A stretch of DNA of 22,105 nucleotides from an uncultured Alistipes sp. (GTDB lineage Bacteria; Bacteroidota; Bacteroidia; Bacteroidales; Rikenellaceae), in NCBI GenBank assembly GCA_900552955.1, contig USBO01000016.1, positions 1 through 22,105 on the forward strand, given 5' to 3'. This document shows, piece after piece, positions 1-7,515 of the stretch (positions are counted from its first letter, which is position 1; every line of letters begins with the position of its first letter). Position numbers and translations under genes: made by a program. The notes beneath the pieces were generated by a model, which made no database searches, was not told the origin of the DNA, and saw only the letters and a list, made by a program, of their open reading frames with translations.

Positions 1-815
1 AGCGGCAGCGCCCGGATCGAATCGCGCTGCCGGCGGTCGATATACCCCTTGTCCTTCATCCGGCCGATCACCGTGTTGCGTCGCACGAGCGCGCGTTCGG
101 GATTGCTGCGGGGGCTGTACCGGGTCGGCGCATTGACCACGCCGACGAGCATGGCGGCCTCCTCGATATTGAGTTCCGAGGGGAGCTTGTTGAAAAAGGT
201 ACGGGCGGCCGACTTGATGCCGAAGGCATTGCTGCCGTAAGGAACCGTATTGAGGTACATCGTGATGATCTCCTCCTTGGTATAGTTGTATTCGAGCATG
301 ACGGCCGTGATCCACTCTTTGAGTTTGGCGATCACGAGCCGCGAATTTTTCGATATGGGATTGCGGTACACGGCCGTATCCCTCGGATAGAGGTTCTTGG
401 CCAACTGTTGCGTGATCGTGCTGCCTCCCCCTTGGCTTCTGTTGCCCAGAGCGAGCGTCTTGACGGCCACGCGGGCCAGCGACACGAAGTCGATGCCCGA
501 ATGGGAATAGAACCGCATGTCCTCGGTAGCCACGAGCGCCGCCACGAGCGCCGGCGACAGTTCGCCGTATTCGACATAGGAACGGTTCTGAATGTAGAAG
601 CTGCCGATCATCTCCCCGTCTTCGGAGTAGATTTCGGTCGCCAGATTGTTCTTCGGACTTTCGAGTTCCTCGAAAGTGGGCAGCTTCCCGAAGGCGCCCA
701 TGCGCGTAAGCAGCAACTGCACGACAATCAACGCGACGGGAGCGCAGAGCACGATCCAGAACCATTTCACGGCCGCAGGGGTCCGCAACCGTTCGATCAT
801 CTTCTTTTTGACCAT
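1..815 (-). CDS. Class A penicillin-binding protein (PBP1A-type transglycosylase/transpeptidase), C-terminus off the left edge
   Basis: Bifunctional peptidoglycan synthase that polymerises lipid II and then cross-links peptides in the periplasm; only the first 271 residues are visible. The start is ATG at 815. A short basic cytoplasmic tail (VKKKMIERLR) precedes one membrane anchor at about residues 16-37. A complete GT51 glycosyltransferase domain follows. Motif 1 is EDMRFYSHSGID (98-109) with the catalytic Glu98, motif 2 is GGGSTITQQLAKNL (129-142), motif 3 lies around KLKEW (164-168), motif 4 is EEIITMYLNTVPYG (181-194) and motif 5 is around RTFFNKLP (205-212). The transpeptidase SxxK region would lie beyond the window, so bifunctionality is inferred from family architecture. 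It is preceded by the 976-residue exported protein on the same strand, with a promoter-like -7 element in the 61-nt gap. It may be transcribed alone or by read-through. Confidence 0.93.
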   Translation of the reverse strand, partial: MVKKKMIERLRTPAAVKWFWIVLCAPVALIVVQLLLTRMGAFGKLPTFEELESPKNNLATEIYSEDGEMIGSFYIQNRSYVEYGELSPALVAALVATEDMRFYSHSGIDFVSLARVAVKTLALGNRSQGGGSTITQQLAKNLYPRDTAVYRNPISKNSRLVIAKLKEWITAVMLEYNYTKEEIITMYLNTVPYGSNAFGIKSAARTFFNKLPSELNIEEAAMLVGVVNAPTRYSPRSNPERALVRRNTVIGRMKDKGYIDRRQRDSIRALP

Positions 816-837
816 AGGTGACAATAGGACTTTTGGA

Positions 838-845
838 CAAAGGTA
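838..845 (-). promoter_or_regulatory. Bacteroidetes -7 element upstream of the PBP gene
   Basis: The minus strand reads TACCTTTG, an exact TAnnTTTG match, 22 nt before the PBP start codon. No good TTTG lies at the expected -33 position; the nearest is a TTG about 12 nt upstream, which is too close. This is therefore a plausible but incomplete promoter giving a leader of roughly 15 nt. Confidence 0.4.
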
Positions 846-876
846 CGATTTAATTCTCAATTTTCATCCTTTCCTC

Positions 877-3807
877 TCAGAACGGCAGCCCCAGCGAGGC
901 CGACCACCACAGCCCGCCCTTGCTCGGCGCGTAGAACGACAGCCGCAGCGTCGAGGTGGCCGATGCCGGCTGCCGGAAGACGTTGAAGTCGAAGCAGAGG
1001 TCGCCGCCCAGCGAGTGGATGCGCTGCGTGGCGGTGCGCAGGGCGCGGCGCTCGGGATCGAACCGCCCGTACTCGAACTGTCCGTAGTCGGCGCCCAGGT
1101 TGAGCCGGATGCGCTTGAAGTAGAGCACCGATGGAATGCCTCCCTCGGGGTACCACACGGGCAGTTGGTAGTCGAGCGACGCGGCGAAGTAGTTGCGGCT
1201 GTTGATGTCGTTCGAATCGAAGCCGCGCGGGATGAGGCGCGCCGACTTGTAGGAGAGGAACGATTCGCCCGCCGGATTCCGGAAGCCTCCGACCGAGGTC
1301 TGGTAGGTGGCGGCCACCGTCAGCGAGTTGTGCGCCGCGAAGCCCGGGGTGTAGAGTTTTCCGTAGAACGACACGAGGTCGCTGAAGTCGCCGTTGGTGG
1401 GATTGAGCGCGTAGGCGGCGCTGAGCACATAGCCGCGCGGCGTCGCGAAGTCGCGGTGGGCGAGCTGCACGGCGCTCGAAAAGCCGATGCCGAAGGTCAG
1501 TTTGTGCAGCCCCTCGCTGAAGCCGATGTGCTGCAGGTTGGTGAAGCTGTGCGTCGTGTGGTCGTAGGTGAGCTTCCCGACGTTGGCCACCAGCCCGTTC
1601 GAGTAGTTCCACGCGGCGCTGAGGCTCAGCATGCGCGTGCGGTAGCCTGCGGCGAAGACCAGCGGCAGCGTGGCGCCCGCCGAGAGCGAATAGTACTTGT
1701 CGGGCGCGGGCAGCGGCTGCGACCGGTCCGCGGCATAGATCACCTGATTGCCGCCGTAGGTGCCCGCGGCGTCGAGCTCGACGCCCAGTCCGTTGTAGCG
1801 CAGGCTGCCCTTGACGACCGACCCCTCGGCATGGTTCCACGCGTAGGAGAGATAGCTCTCGGCCGACGAGAGGAGGTTCTGCGAGACGAGCGTCACGCCC
1901 AGCTGCACGTCGACGTCGTGCTCGTCGACGAGTTTGAAGGGGTTGACGGCCACCGGCATCCAACTGTGCACCTTGAACAGGTGCAGCGGCTTCGAGTAGC
2001 GGCGTGCACGGTGGCGTGCGGCCGACGAGAGGGAGTCGGCGGCCGTGAAGCGCACCGTGTCGAGATTGACCACGGGCCATTTGCGGCGCGGCGGGTTGAC
2101 GACGTTGCGCGGCAGGCGCGCCGGCTGCACGGGGTGCAGCGTGTCGAGGGGCTGCCGCGCGGCGTGATAGCCCTCGGCGTCGTAGGTGGTCATCAGCACG
2201 TTGCCCGCGCCGTCGGCCGCGGGCGAGAAGGAGCCGTAGGCCGAGGTCGAGAGCCGGTATTCGCGCCCCGTGGCCAGGTCGTAGCAGTGCACCTCGTCGT
2301 AGCCCGAGGCGATCGACCCGAAGTAGAGCCGTCCGTCGCGGGCCGAGAGGTCGCTCAGCGTGATGTAGGCCCCGCGGGTCAGGTATGTCGCCGTCCCGTC
2401 GGGCTCGATGCGGCCCAGCCGCATGCCCGAGTCGTCGGTGACGAGCACGTAGAGCCGCCGCGTGCGGTTGTCCCACGCCAGTCCGTGCAGTTCGCTCTGC
2501 GCCGGAGCCTCCCAGCGCGGCACGCCCGCGTCGCCCGTGACGGCGAAGCGTCCGTCGGGGGAGTATTCCACCCACGCCAGCCCGCGGTCGGTGGGTGTGG
2601 GGTAGAGCGCGCGGCGCCGCCCGCGCACGATCTTGGGCTTGCCGCGGTCGAGATCCATATAGCAGAGCTGCGAGTTGACCCGCTGCTCGAAGAGCTTCGA
2701 GCGCCGGTACTCCGTCCACCACACCCGGCCGTCGGCGTAGGCCGGCCGCGTGGAGACGCTGCCCGTGTAGGCGACGGCGCGCTCGCGGCCCGTCGCGGCG
2801 TCGATGGTGACGAAGCGCGTGGGGCGGTCGTAGTCGGTTTTGAGCGCGAGCACCCGCTGTGCATCGACGGCCAGCGGGTAGGCGTAGGTCGTGTAGCTCC
2901 CGACGGGCGTCGCCGAGAGGTAGTGCGACGAGTTGTGCCGTGCTGGCAGCGCGTTCCAGTAGTAGTTCAGCCCGTCGAAGGTCTCGGCGAAGAGATGGTC
3001 GACGCCCGTGCGGTAGAACTTTTTCAGCGCGATCGAGGTGGTGAAGATCAGATAGGGGTTGCGGGCGCCGTACCACGCCACCTTGTCCCAGATGTTGTGG
3101 CCGTAGCGCGTGTCGGCGTAGGCGGCGATCTGGTAGCCCAGGTGGTAGTGGTCGGGGACATTGGTGCGGTACGAGCCGCAGAACCAGCGGTCGGTGTTGC
3201 GGCGGCTGCGCACGGCGTCGCCGAGGGCGCGGTATTCCATCGTGAACGACGGTTGCAGCGCGCGGCCGAACGACGACATCTGCGTCTCCGTCTGCACGGC
3301 GTCGCCCTCGATGAGCCACACGGGCAGCAGCAGCAGCCCCACGGTCGATCCCTGCTGTCCGAGCAGGTAGCTCAGCCCCCGGATGACGCCGCGGTTGAGG
3401 TTGTTGTACTGCACGGCGTGGCGGTATTCGTGGGCCACGAGCTGCTTGTACCACGGCATCGAATAGCTGTGGACGGCGGGCGAGGTGAGGAACTCCACGC
3501 GCTTGGGCAGCCACATCACCAGTCCGTTCGAGCGGAAATTCTCGGGGTGCATGACGAACGGAATCTTCAGCGGACCGTGGCGGAATCCGTAGCCGATCGT
3601 GGGGCGTGCGGCCTCGATGAAGCGGAGCGTGCGGCGTGCCACGGCGGAGGCCGTGTCGGGGAAGATGACCTGCACGTCGGAGGTGCGGATCGTCCGCCAG
3701 CGCAGCGAGGCGGCGTCGGGTCCCCAACTGTAATACTGGGCCCGCGCGGCGGCCGCCGTAAGGAGCAGCACGGCCGCCAGCAGCGTATGTCGCAGAGATC
3801 GTGTCAA
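877..3807 (-). CDS. Exported HExxH peptidase-like / beta-propeller / outer-membrane beta-barrel protein
   Basis: A 976-residue protein with a signal peptide (hydrophobic 8-20, likely cut after ARA at 23). Residues about 40-290 contain HEYRH (126-130), a zinc-peptidase HExxH motif, and WLIEGDA with Glu167 spaced as the third gluzincin ligand; this resembles the peptidase MA-like group. Residues about 305-545 show repeated short strands typical of TolB/WD40-like propellers. From about 616 to the terminal Phe976 the sequence alternates aromatic and polar residues and ends in F, as outer-membrane barrels do; PRGF (860-863) resembles the Omp85 RGF/RGY loop. The only usable start is TTG at 3807, because an in-frame stop (that of the SUI1 gene) lies 15 nt upstream and no ATG occurs in the signal peptide. 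It is probably co-transcribed with the SUI1 gene. The substrate is unknown. A structural role without catalysis is possible. Confidence 0.8.
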   Translation of the reverse strand: MTRSLRHTLLAAVLLLTAAAARAQYYSWGPDAASLRWRTIRTSDVQVIFPDTASAVARRTLRFIEAARPTIGYGFRHGPLKIPFVMHPENFRSNGLVMWLPKRVEFLTSPAVHSYSMPWYKQLVAHEYRHAVQYNNLNRGVIRGLSYLLGQQGSTVGLLLLPVWLIEGDAVQTETQMSSFGRALQPSFTMEYRALGDAVRSRRNTDRWFCGSYRTNVPDHYHLGYQIAAYADTRYGHNIWDKVAWYGARNPYLIFTTSIALKKFYRTGVDHLFAETFDGLNYYWNALPARHNSSHYLSATPVGSYTTYAYPLAVDAQRVLALKTDYDRPTRFVTIDAATGRERAVAYTGSVSTRPAYADGRVWWTEYRRSKLFEQRVNSQLCYMDLDRGKPKIVRGRRRALYPTPTDRGLAWVEYSPDGRFAVTGDAGVPRWEAPAQSELHGLAWDNRTRRLYVLVTDDSGMRLGRIEPDGTATYLTRGAYITLSDLSARDGRLYFGSIASGYDEVHCYDLATGREYRLSTSAYGSFSPAADGAGNVLMTTYDAEGYHAARQPLDTLHPVQPARLPRNVVNPPRRKWPVVNLDTVRFTAADSLSSAARHRARRYSKPLHLFKVHSWMPVAVNPFKLVDEHDVDVQLGVTLVSQNLLSSAESYLSYAWNHAEGSVVKGSLRYNGLGVELDAAGTYGGNQVIYAADRSQPLPAPDKYYSLSAGATLPLVFAAGYRTRMLSLSAAWNYSNGLVANVGKLTYDHTTHSFTNLQHIGFSEGLHKLTFGIGFSSAVQLAHRDFATPRGYVLSAAYALNPTNGDFSDLVSFYGKLYTPGFAAHNSLTVAATYQTSVGGFRNPAGESFLSYKSARLIPRGFDSNDINSRNYFAASLDYQLPVWYPEGGIPSVLYFKRIRLNLGADYGQFEYGRFDPERRALRTATQRIHSLGGDLCFDFNVFRQPASATSTLRLSFYAPSKGGLWWSASLGLPF

Positions 3808-3822
3808 TTTCGCGTGGTCGTT

Positions 3823-4164
3823 TCAGTTACCCGCCCTTTTGCAGCCGTAGCCCGCACGCAGCAGAATCTCCACCACGCGGTCGCGGTGGTCGCCCTGAAT
3901 GATGATCTCGCCCTCCTTGGCCGAGCCGCCGACGCCGCAGCGCTGCTTGAGCATGCGCCCCAGCTCCTCCAGATCGGCTGCCGTACCGCGGAATCCCCGC
4001 ACGAGCGTCACCACCTTGCCCGCGCGCTGCTTGCGGTCGAGCCACACGCGCAGCGATTGTCGGGCGGGGGGCGGCGTGGGCTCCTCGCAGGGTTCGTCGG
4101 TCGTGTATCGGAAGTCGGGATCGGTCGAGTAGACCATCCCCAGTCGTGATTTCCAGTCGGTCAT
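3823..4164 (-). CDS. SUI1/eIF1-like translation factor (YciH family)
   Basis: A 113-residue protein starting at ATG 4164. Residues about 38-113 form a SUI1 domain: a basic strand (LRVWLDRKQRAGKVVTLVRG), the helix around DLEELGRMLKQRCG, then the GGSAKEGEIIIQGDH loop-strand and a final helix ending AGYGC. Proteins of this family are related to eukaryotic eIF1 and in bacteria are thought to influence start-site fidelity at the ribosome; this role is family knowledge and not visible here. The first 37 residues are Pro/Glu-rich and probably flexible. Its TGA stop lies 15 nt before the TTG start of the following exported protein, so the two are probably one transcript. Upstream is a leader of about 120 nt containing a hairpin. 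Confidence 0.88.
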   Translation of the reverse strand: MTDWKSRLGMVYSTDPDFRYTTDEPCEEPTPPPARQSLRVWLDRKQRAGKVVTLVRGFRGTAADLEELGRMLKQRCGVGGSAKEGEIIIQGDHRDRVVEILLRAGYGCKRAGN

Positions 4165-4208
4165 AAAACTTATCTCGTTCGTCGTTACGGTCGGGTGGCG
4201 CGGGTCTT

Positions 4209-4242
4209 GCGGTCTCTGCCGGTGTGAAGGCCCGCAGACCGC
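4209..4242 (-). repeat. Hairpin in the predicted SUI1 leader
   Basis: GCGGTCT (4209-4215) and AGACCGC (4236-4242) are perfect complements around a 20-nt loop, which itself has a possible 3-bp inner GCC/GGC stem. It lies between the SUI1 start and its predicted promoter, so it would be transcribed in the leader. No U-run follows, so a terminator or attenuator role is not supported. Confidence 0.35.
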
Positions 4243-4283
4243 TTCTCCGTTCCCGCATCCAACGGCTTTCCGTACGGTTTTGT

Positions 4284-4314
4284 TTTGTGCAAAAGTAATA
4301 AAATATTATCTTTG
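4284..4314 (+). promoter_or_regulatory. Bacteroidetes promoter of the DUF4435 gene, near-leaderless
   Basis: TTTG (4284-4287), exactly 19 nt, then TATCTTTG (4307-4314) is an ideal Bacteroidetes sigma-factor promoter. The ATG at 4323 begins only 8 nt after the -7 box, so the transcript should start at or within about 4 nt of the start codon. Confidence 0.75.
4290..4297 (-). promoter_or_regulatory. Candidate -7 element for the SUI1 transcript
   Basis: The minus strand reads TACTTTTG, a TAnnTTTG match. No clear TTTG or TTG is present 19-20 nt upstream. It overlaps the divergent promoter of the DUF4435 gene, so the two could compete for polymerase. The predicted leader is about 120 nt. Confidence 0.35.
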
Positions 4315-4322
4315 GCTGCAGT

Positions 4323-5386
4323 ATGAGCCGAAAATTCGCCGATAAACTGAACGGACTGAATCCGTTCGCCGCCCGAAGCCGGGCGCTGCCCGAGCCGCTG
4401 CCCGTCCGCTCCTCGCAACGGCTGGTGCGGGTCTTCGTCGAGGGGTACGAGGACGTCGCCTTCTGGCGGGGCGTCTTCGACCGCTTCGTCAACCCCTACC
4501 TGCGGTTCGAGATTTCCGTGCCGCCGCGCGAGGATCTGCCCAAAGGCAAGAAGGTGCTGCTCGGGATGATTCCGCAGGCGTCGGACGAGCTGCTGCTGTG
4601 CGTCGACTCCGATTTCGACTACCTGTTCTACAACTCCACGCCCCAGTCGCGCGATCTGCTGGCCTGCGGCCGCATGTTCCACACTTACGCCTACGCCACG
4701 GAGAACTACCTCTGCTATGCGCGTCGCTGCACAACGTCTGCGTGCGCGCCACCAAGAACGATACGCGCATCTTCGACTTCGAGCGCTTCATGGCCGACTA
4801 TTCGCGCATCGTCTACCCGCTCTTTCTGTGGTACGCCTTCTCGGCGCAGCAGTCCTCGGAACATATCTTCACGCTGGCCGATTTCCGTGCGTCGGTGCGG
4901 CTCAACTACCTCGAGATCGAGCACAACGGCCTGCGGACGCTGGCGTGGCTGCGCCGCAACGTGGGACGGCGCGACCGGATGCTGCGCGAGCGCCACGCCG
5001 AGATGGTCGCCCCGATGCGCGACTTCGCCGGGAAGCTCCTCCGGCGGGGCGTGACGCCCGAGAACACCTACCTCTTCATGCACGGCCACACGCTGATGGA
5101 CAACGTGGTGATCGTCGTGCTGAACACCGTCTGCGAGAAGCTGCGCGAGCTGTCGATCGCCAGAATCACCTCCTCGTCGAAAAAGGGGGTGGCGCTGCGC
5201 AACGAGATGTCCAACTACACCAATTCGCTGCGTTCGATCCGCGACGTGCTGCTCGACAACGAAAACTATACCGATTGCTTCCTTTTCCGGCGGCTGCAGT
5301 GCGACATCCGGCGCTATCTGCTGGGCGTGCTGGGCGAAAAGCGGATGCGCGAGGTCTTCGGCGACACGATGCCGGTGTGCGAATAG
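4323..5386 (+). pseudogene. DUF4435 TOPRIM-like protein, split by a one-base frameshift
   Basis: Residues 1-133 are read from ATG 4323 (through about 4721). The reading then has to jump to another frame, open from 4724 to the TAG at 5386, to give a protein of about 354 residues. One missing C near 4722 (GCG-CG instead of GCG-CCG) accounts for it and would restore ENYLCYAPSLHNVCV, which I recall as typical of Bacteroidetes relatives. FVEGYEDVAF holds Glu40 and Asp44, and CVDSDFDY holds Asp95, Asp97 and Asp99; these match the acidic pattern of TOPRIM nuclease-like folds. DUF4435 is the domain of AriB in the PARIS phage-defence system, but no AAA ATPase partner lies nearby, so a defence role is only a possibility. 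Both halves keep the local codon style and no stop lies in the second frame, so the lesion is recent or a sequencing error. Confidence 0.72.
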
Positions 5387-5400
5387 CTGCTCCCGCACGC

Positions 5401-6744
5401 TTACAGCAGCGGTGCGAAGAGCCGCGCGAGGCGGTCGCCCAGCCGGTCGCCGGCCGAACGGCGGCGCCACGCTTCGCGGTCGACGGGCGTGCACGACGCG
5501 AGGTCCTCGTCGAAACGACGGATGGCCTGTTCGATCGTCGTCGGATCGAGCAGCAGCGCCGTGGCCTCGGTGTTGCATTCCAGACTGCGGTAATCGAAAT
5601 TGGCCGTGCCGACCGACGCTGCGCGTTCGTCGGCGATGAGGCGTTTGGCATGGAGAAATCCCCCGCGGAAGCGGAAAAACTCGACGCCGGCCTCGAGCAG
5701 CTCGTCCAGATAGGCGTCCGTGGCGCGGCGTGCGAGCCACACGTCGCTGCGTGCGGGCAGCATCACCTTCACGCGGCAGCCGCGGCGCACGGCCCGCAGC
5801 AGCGCGTCGCAGAGCGCCGGCGGCGGCAGGAAGTAGGGCGACGAGATGCGCAGCGTGTGCCGCGCCTCCTCGATGAGCTGTGCGAAGAGGTCGGCGAGCG
5901 TCGTGCGTGAACGGTCCTCGCGCGTCCACGCGATCTGAAGCGGCGAGCAGGGCAGGTCGTAGGCCGTTGCGGCGGCATACCGGAGCTCCGGCAGCGCGCC
6001 GCCTCCTTCGAGCGCCCAGTCGGCGGCGAAGAGCCGTTGCAGGTCGGCCACCGCTTCGCCCTCGATGCGCAGGTGCTCGTCGCGCCAGCGTCCCAGCGCA
6101 TTGCCGTCGAGGTAGCGTTCGGCGATGTTGATGCCGCCCACGAATCCCGTGCGGCCGTCGATGACGGCGATTTTGGAGTGATTGCGCCGGTTGGCGCGCG
6201 GCGTGAACCACGGGAAGCGCAGCGGCGCGCAGACGCGCACGTCGATTCCGGCCTGGCGGAGCCGCCGGACGAACCGCTGCGAGAGGTTCCACGAACCCAC
6301 GGCGTCGTAGAGCAGCCGCACCTCCACGCCGGCGCGCGCCTTGCGCACGAGGATGTCGGCGATGGCGCGGCCGATGCGGTCGTCGGCGAAGATGTAGTAG
6401 GAGAGATGGATGTAGCGTCGCGCCCCCTGCAATGCGCAGATCAGGGCCGCGAAAGCCTCGCCCCCGTCGTGGAGCTGCGCCACGCGGTTGCGGTGGCGGA
6501 TGCGCGTGGCGCAGCCGTTCCACAGCAGCCGTTCGATGCCGGCGGGCGGACGGCTGTCCGTGGGAGCGGTGCCCCGCACGGGTTTGCGGTATCCGGCCAG
6601 CAGATAGAAGAGGCTCCCTCCGATCGGGATGAGGACGATGGCCAGCAGCCATGCGGTCGCTACGACGGGCGTCCGCTTGTGTCGCAGGACGTCGGCTGCG
6701 GCGGCAATCGCCGGCGGAAGGTAGGCGAGGAGGAAAAGATACAT
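5401..6744 (-). CDS. cls: Cardiolipin synthase (phospholipase D family)
   Basis: A 447-residue membrane enzyme that joins two phosphatidylglycerols, or related donors, into cardiolipin. Two hydrophobic N-terminal segments (about 1-19 and 27-50) form the PLDc_N anchor. Two HKD motifs follow: HSKIAVID (His189, Lys191, Asp196) with GGINIAERY after it, and HAKRLIAD (His365, Lys367, Asp372) followed by GTANFDYRS. Order and spacing match bacterial ClsA-type synthases, and the length is slightly short of the usual 480 or so. The start is ATG at 6744. It converges with the DUF4435 gene, with only 14 nt between the stop codons, and diverges from greA. I found no good promoter match in its upstream region. 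The family assignment is firm; the exact phospholipid donor cannot be read from sequence. Confidence 0.93.
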   Translation of the reverse strand: MYLFLLAYLPPAIAAAADVLRHKRTPVVATAWLLAIVLIPIGGSLFYLLAGYRKPVRGTAPTDSRPPAGIERLLWNGCATRIRHRNRVAQLHDGGEAFAALICALQGARRYIHLSYYIFADDRIGRAIADILVRKARAGVEVRLLYDAVGSWNLSQRFVRRLRQAGIDVRVCAPLRFPWFTPRANRRNHSKIAVIDGRTGFVGGINIAERYLDGNALGRWRDEHLRIEGEAVADLQRLFAADWALEGGGALPELRYAAATAYDLPCSPLQIAWTREDRSRTTLADLFAQLIEEARHTLRISSPYFLPPPALCDALLRAVRRGCRVKVMLPARSDVWLARRATDAYLDELLEAGVEFFRFRGGFLHAKRLIADERAASVGTANFDYRSLECNTEATALLLDPTTIEQAIRRFDEDLASCTPVDREAWRRRSAGDRLGDRLARLFAPLL

Positions 6745-6792
6745 GATTCGGTTCGGTTTCGGGGTTGCAGCATACTTTGTGCCAAAAAAATA

Positions 6793-6824
6793 TTTGGAAA
6801 TTAAGAAATTACTTTTTATCTTTG
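6793..6824 (+). promoter_or_regulatory. Bacteroidetes promoter of greA
   Basis: TTTG (6793-6796), 20 nt, then TATCTTTG (6817-6824). Predicted transcription starts near 6831, giving an AT-rich leader of about 80 nt before greA. The box lies in the otherwise gene-free region between cls and greA (6745-6913). Confidence 0.7.
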
Positions 6825-6913
6825 TCTACGAAACGAAGTTTGGGGTTCTGATCGCACGGTCGGAATTCTAATTTTTTTATTGCAGTAGAAAATACTTTAA
6901 TGTAAAGATAATT

Positions 6914-7390
6914 ATGGCAAAGGAGATTATTTATCTGACGGCTGAGGGTTACAAAAAACTCAAAGACGATCTCGACCGCATGCGTTCGGTCGAGCGCCCG
7001 GCGATCTCGGCAGCCATTGCCGAAGCGCGCGACAAGGGCGATTTGTCGGAAAACGCCGAGTACGACGCGGCGCGCGAGGCACAGGGCCTGCTCGAGTTGC
7101 GGATCGCCAAACTGGAGGATACGATCGCCAATGCGCGTGTCATCGACGAATCGAAGATCGACAAGAGCAAGGTGCAGATCCTCTCTCGCGTGACGCTTCT
7201 GAACCACACCAGCGGGAAGCAGATGTGCTACACGATCGTTTCGGAGAACGAGGCCAACCTGCGCGAGGGCAAGCTCGCCATCGGCACGCCGATCGCTAAA
7301 GCCCTGCTGGGCAGGAAGAAGGGCGATCGGGTCGATGTGGAGGTTCCGGCCGGCACGATCCATTTCGAGATTCTCGACATTTCGATCTGA
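6914..7390 (+). CDS. greA: Transcription elongation factor GreA
   Basis: A 158-residue factor that inserts its coiled coil into the RNA polymerase secondary channel and stimulates cleavage of backtracked RNA. Residues about 5-78 form the antiparallel coiled coil. Its tip carries GDLSENAEYDAARE (42-55), the family signature with the acidic residues that assist cleavage. Residues about 85-158 form the FKBP-like domain, including IGTPIAKALLGRKKGD. The length matches the family standard of about 158. The start is ATG at 6914, after an A/T-rich leader. It stands alone, with its own promoter and a strong hairpin shortly after the stop. Confidence 0.97.
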   Translation: MAKEIIYLTAEGYKKLKDDLDRMRSVERPAISAAIAEARDKGDLSENAEYDAAREAQGLLELRIAKLEDTIANARVIDESKIDKSKVQILSRVTLLNHTSGKQMCYTIVSENEANLREGKLAIGTPIAKALLGRKKGDRVDVEVPAGTIHFEILDISI

Positions 7391-7413
7391 CGGTGCGGCG
7401 CTCCGCTCCGTTG

Positions 7414-7439
7414 CGAGGCCGTCCTTCGGGGCGGCCTCG
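7414..7439 (+). terminator. greA terminator hairpin with UUCG tetraloop
   Basis: CGAGGCCG (7414-7421) pairs perfectly with CGGCCTCG (7432-7439). Inside, after a G-U wobble, CC(TTCG)GG closes on a C(UUCG)G tetraloop (7424-7429), an exceptionally stable cap. It begins 24 nt after the greA stop. Only CGTTTG follows instead of a long T-run, as also seen at the other gene ends in this window. Confidence 0.6.
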
Positions 7440-7488
7440 GCGTTTGTGCGGGTCGGCGGCGATGGCCGCTGCGCTGAGGGAAGGGTGC

Positions 7489-7515
7489 GTGCGGCCGTCC
7501 GGCGGACGGCCGCAC
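7489..7515 (-). terminator. 12-bp perfect hairpin, possible terminator of the DPP IV operon
   Basis: GTGCGGCCGTCC (7489-7500) and GGACGGCCGCAC (7504-7515) are exact complements around the 3-nt spacer GGC. Lying downstream of the minus-strand DPP IV stop, it could end that operon, though about 185 nt past the stop and without a T-run. It works equally on either strand. Confidence 0.35.

Noticed and set aside
857..3727. A 956-codon minus-strand frame overlapping the same gene
   Set aside because: It is the shifted frame of the real gene: Arg/Ala/Pro-rich, low complexity and without motifs.
646..4149. A 1167-codon open frame on the plus strand across the exported peptidase-barrel gene
   Set aside because: It is antisense to a gene with a signal peptide and recognisable domains. 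Its translation is Arg/Val/Glu-rich without family motifs. Long antisense frames are expected at this GC content.
4716..4726. Phase-variable repeat at the DUF4435 frameshift
   Set aside because: The local GCGCG run is too short for slipped-strand switching; a single deletion explains it better.
4323..5386. A complete PARIS defence system
   Set aside because: Only a DUF4435-like gene is present, and it is frameshifted; no AAA-type ATPase partner lies on either side.
4715..6652. A 645-codon minus-strand frame spanning the cardiolipin synthase and DUF4435 genes
   Set aside because: It is out of frame with the HKD motifs and antisense to DUF4435; the translation looks like shadow sequence.
6781..6796. 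A -7 box for cardiolipin synthase on the minus strand
   Set aside because: The sequence TATTTTTTTG is two bases too long for TAnnTTTG and has no matching -33.
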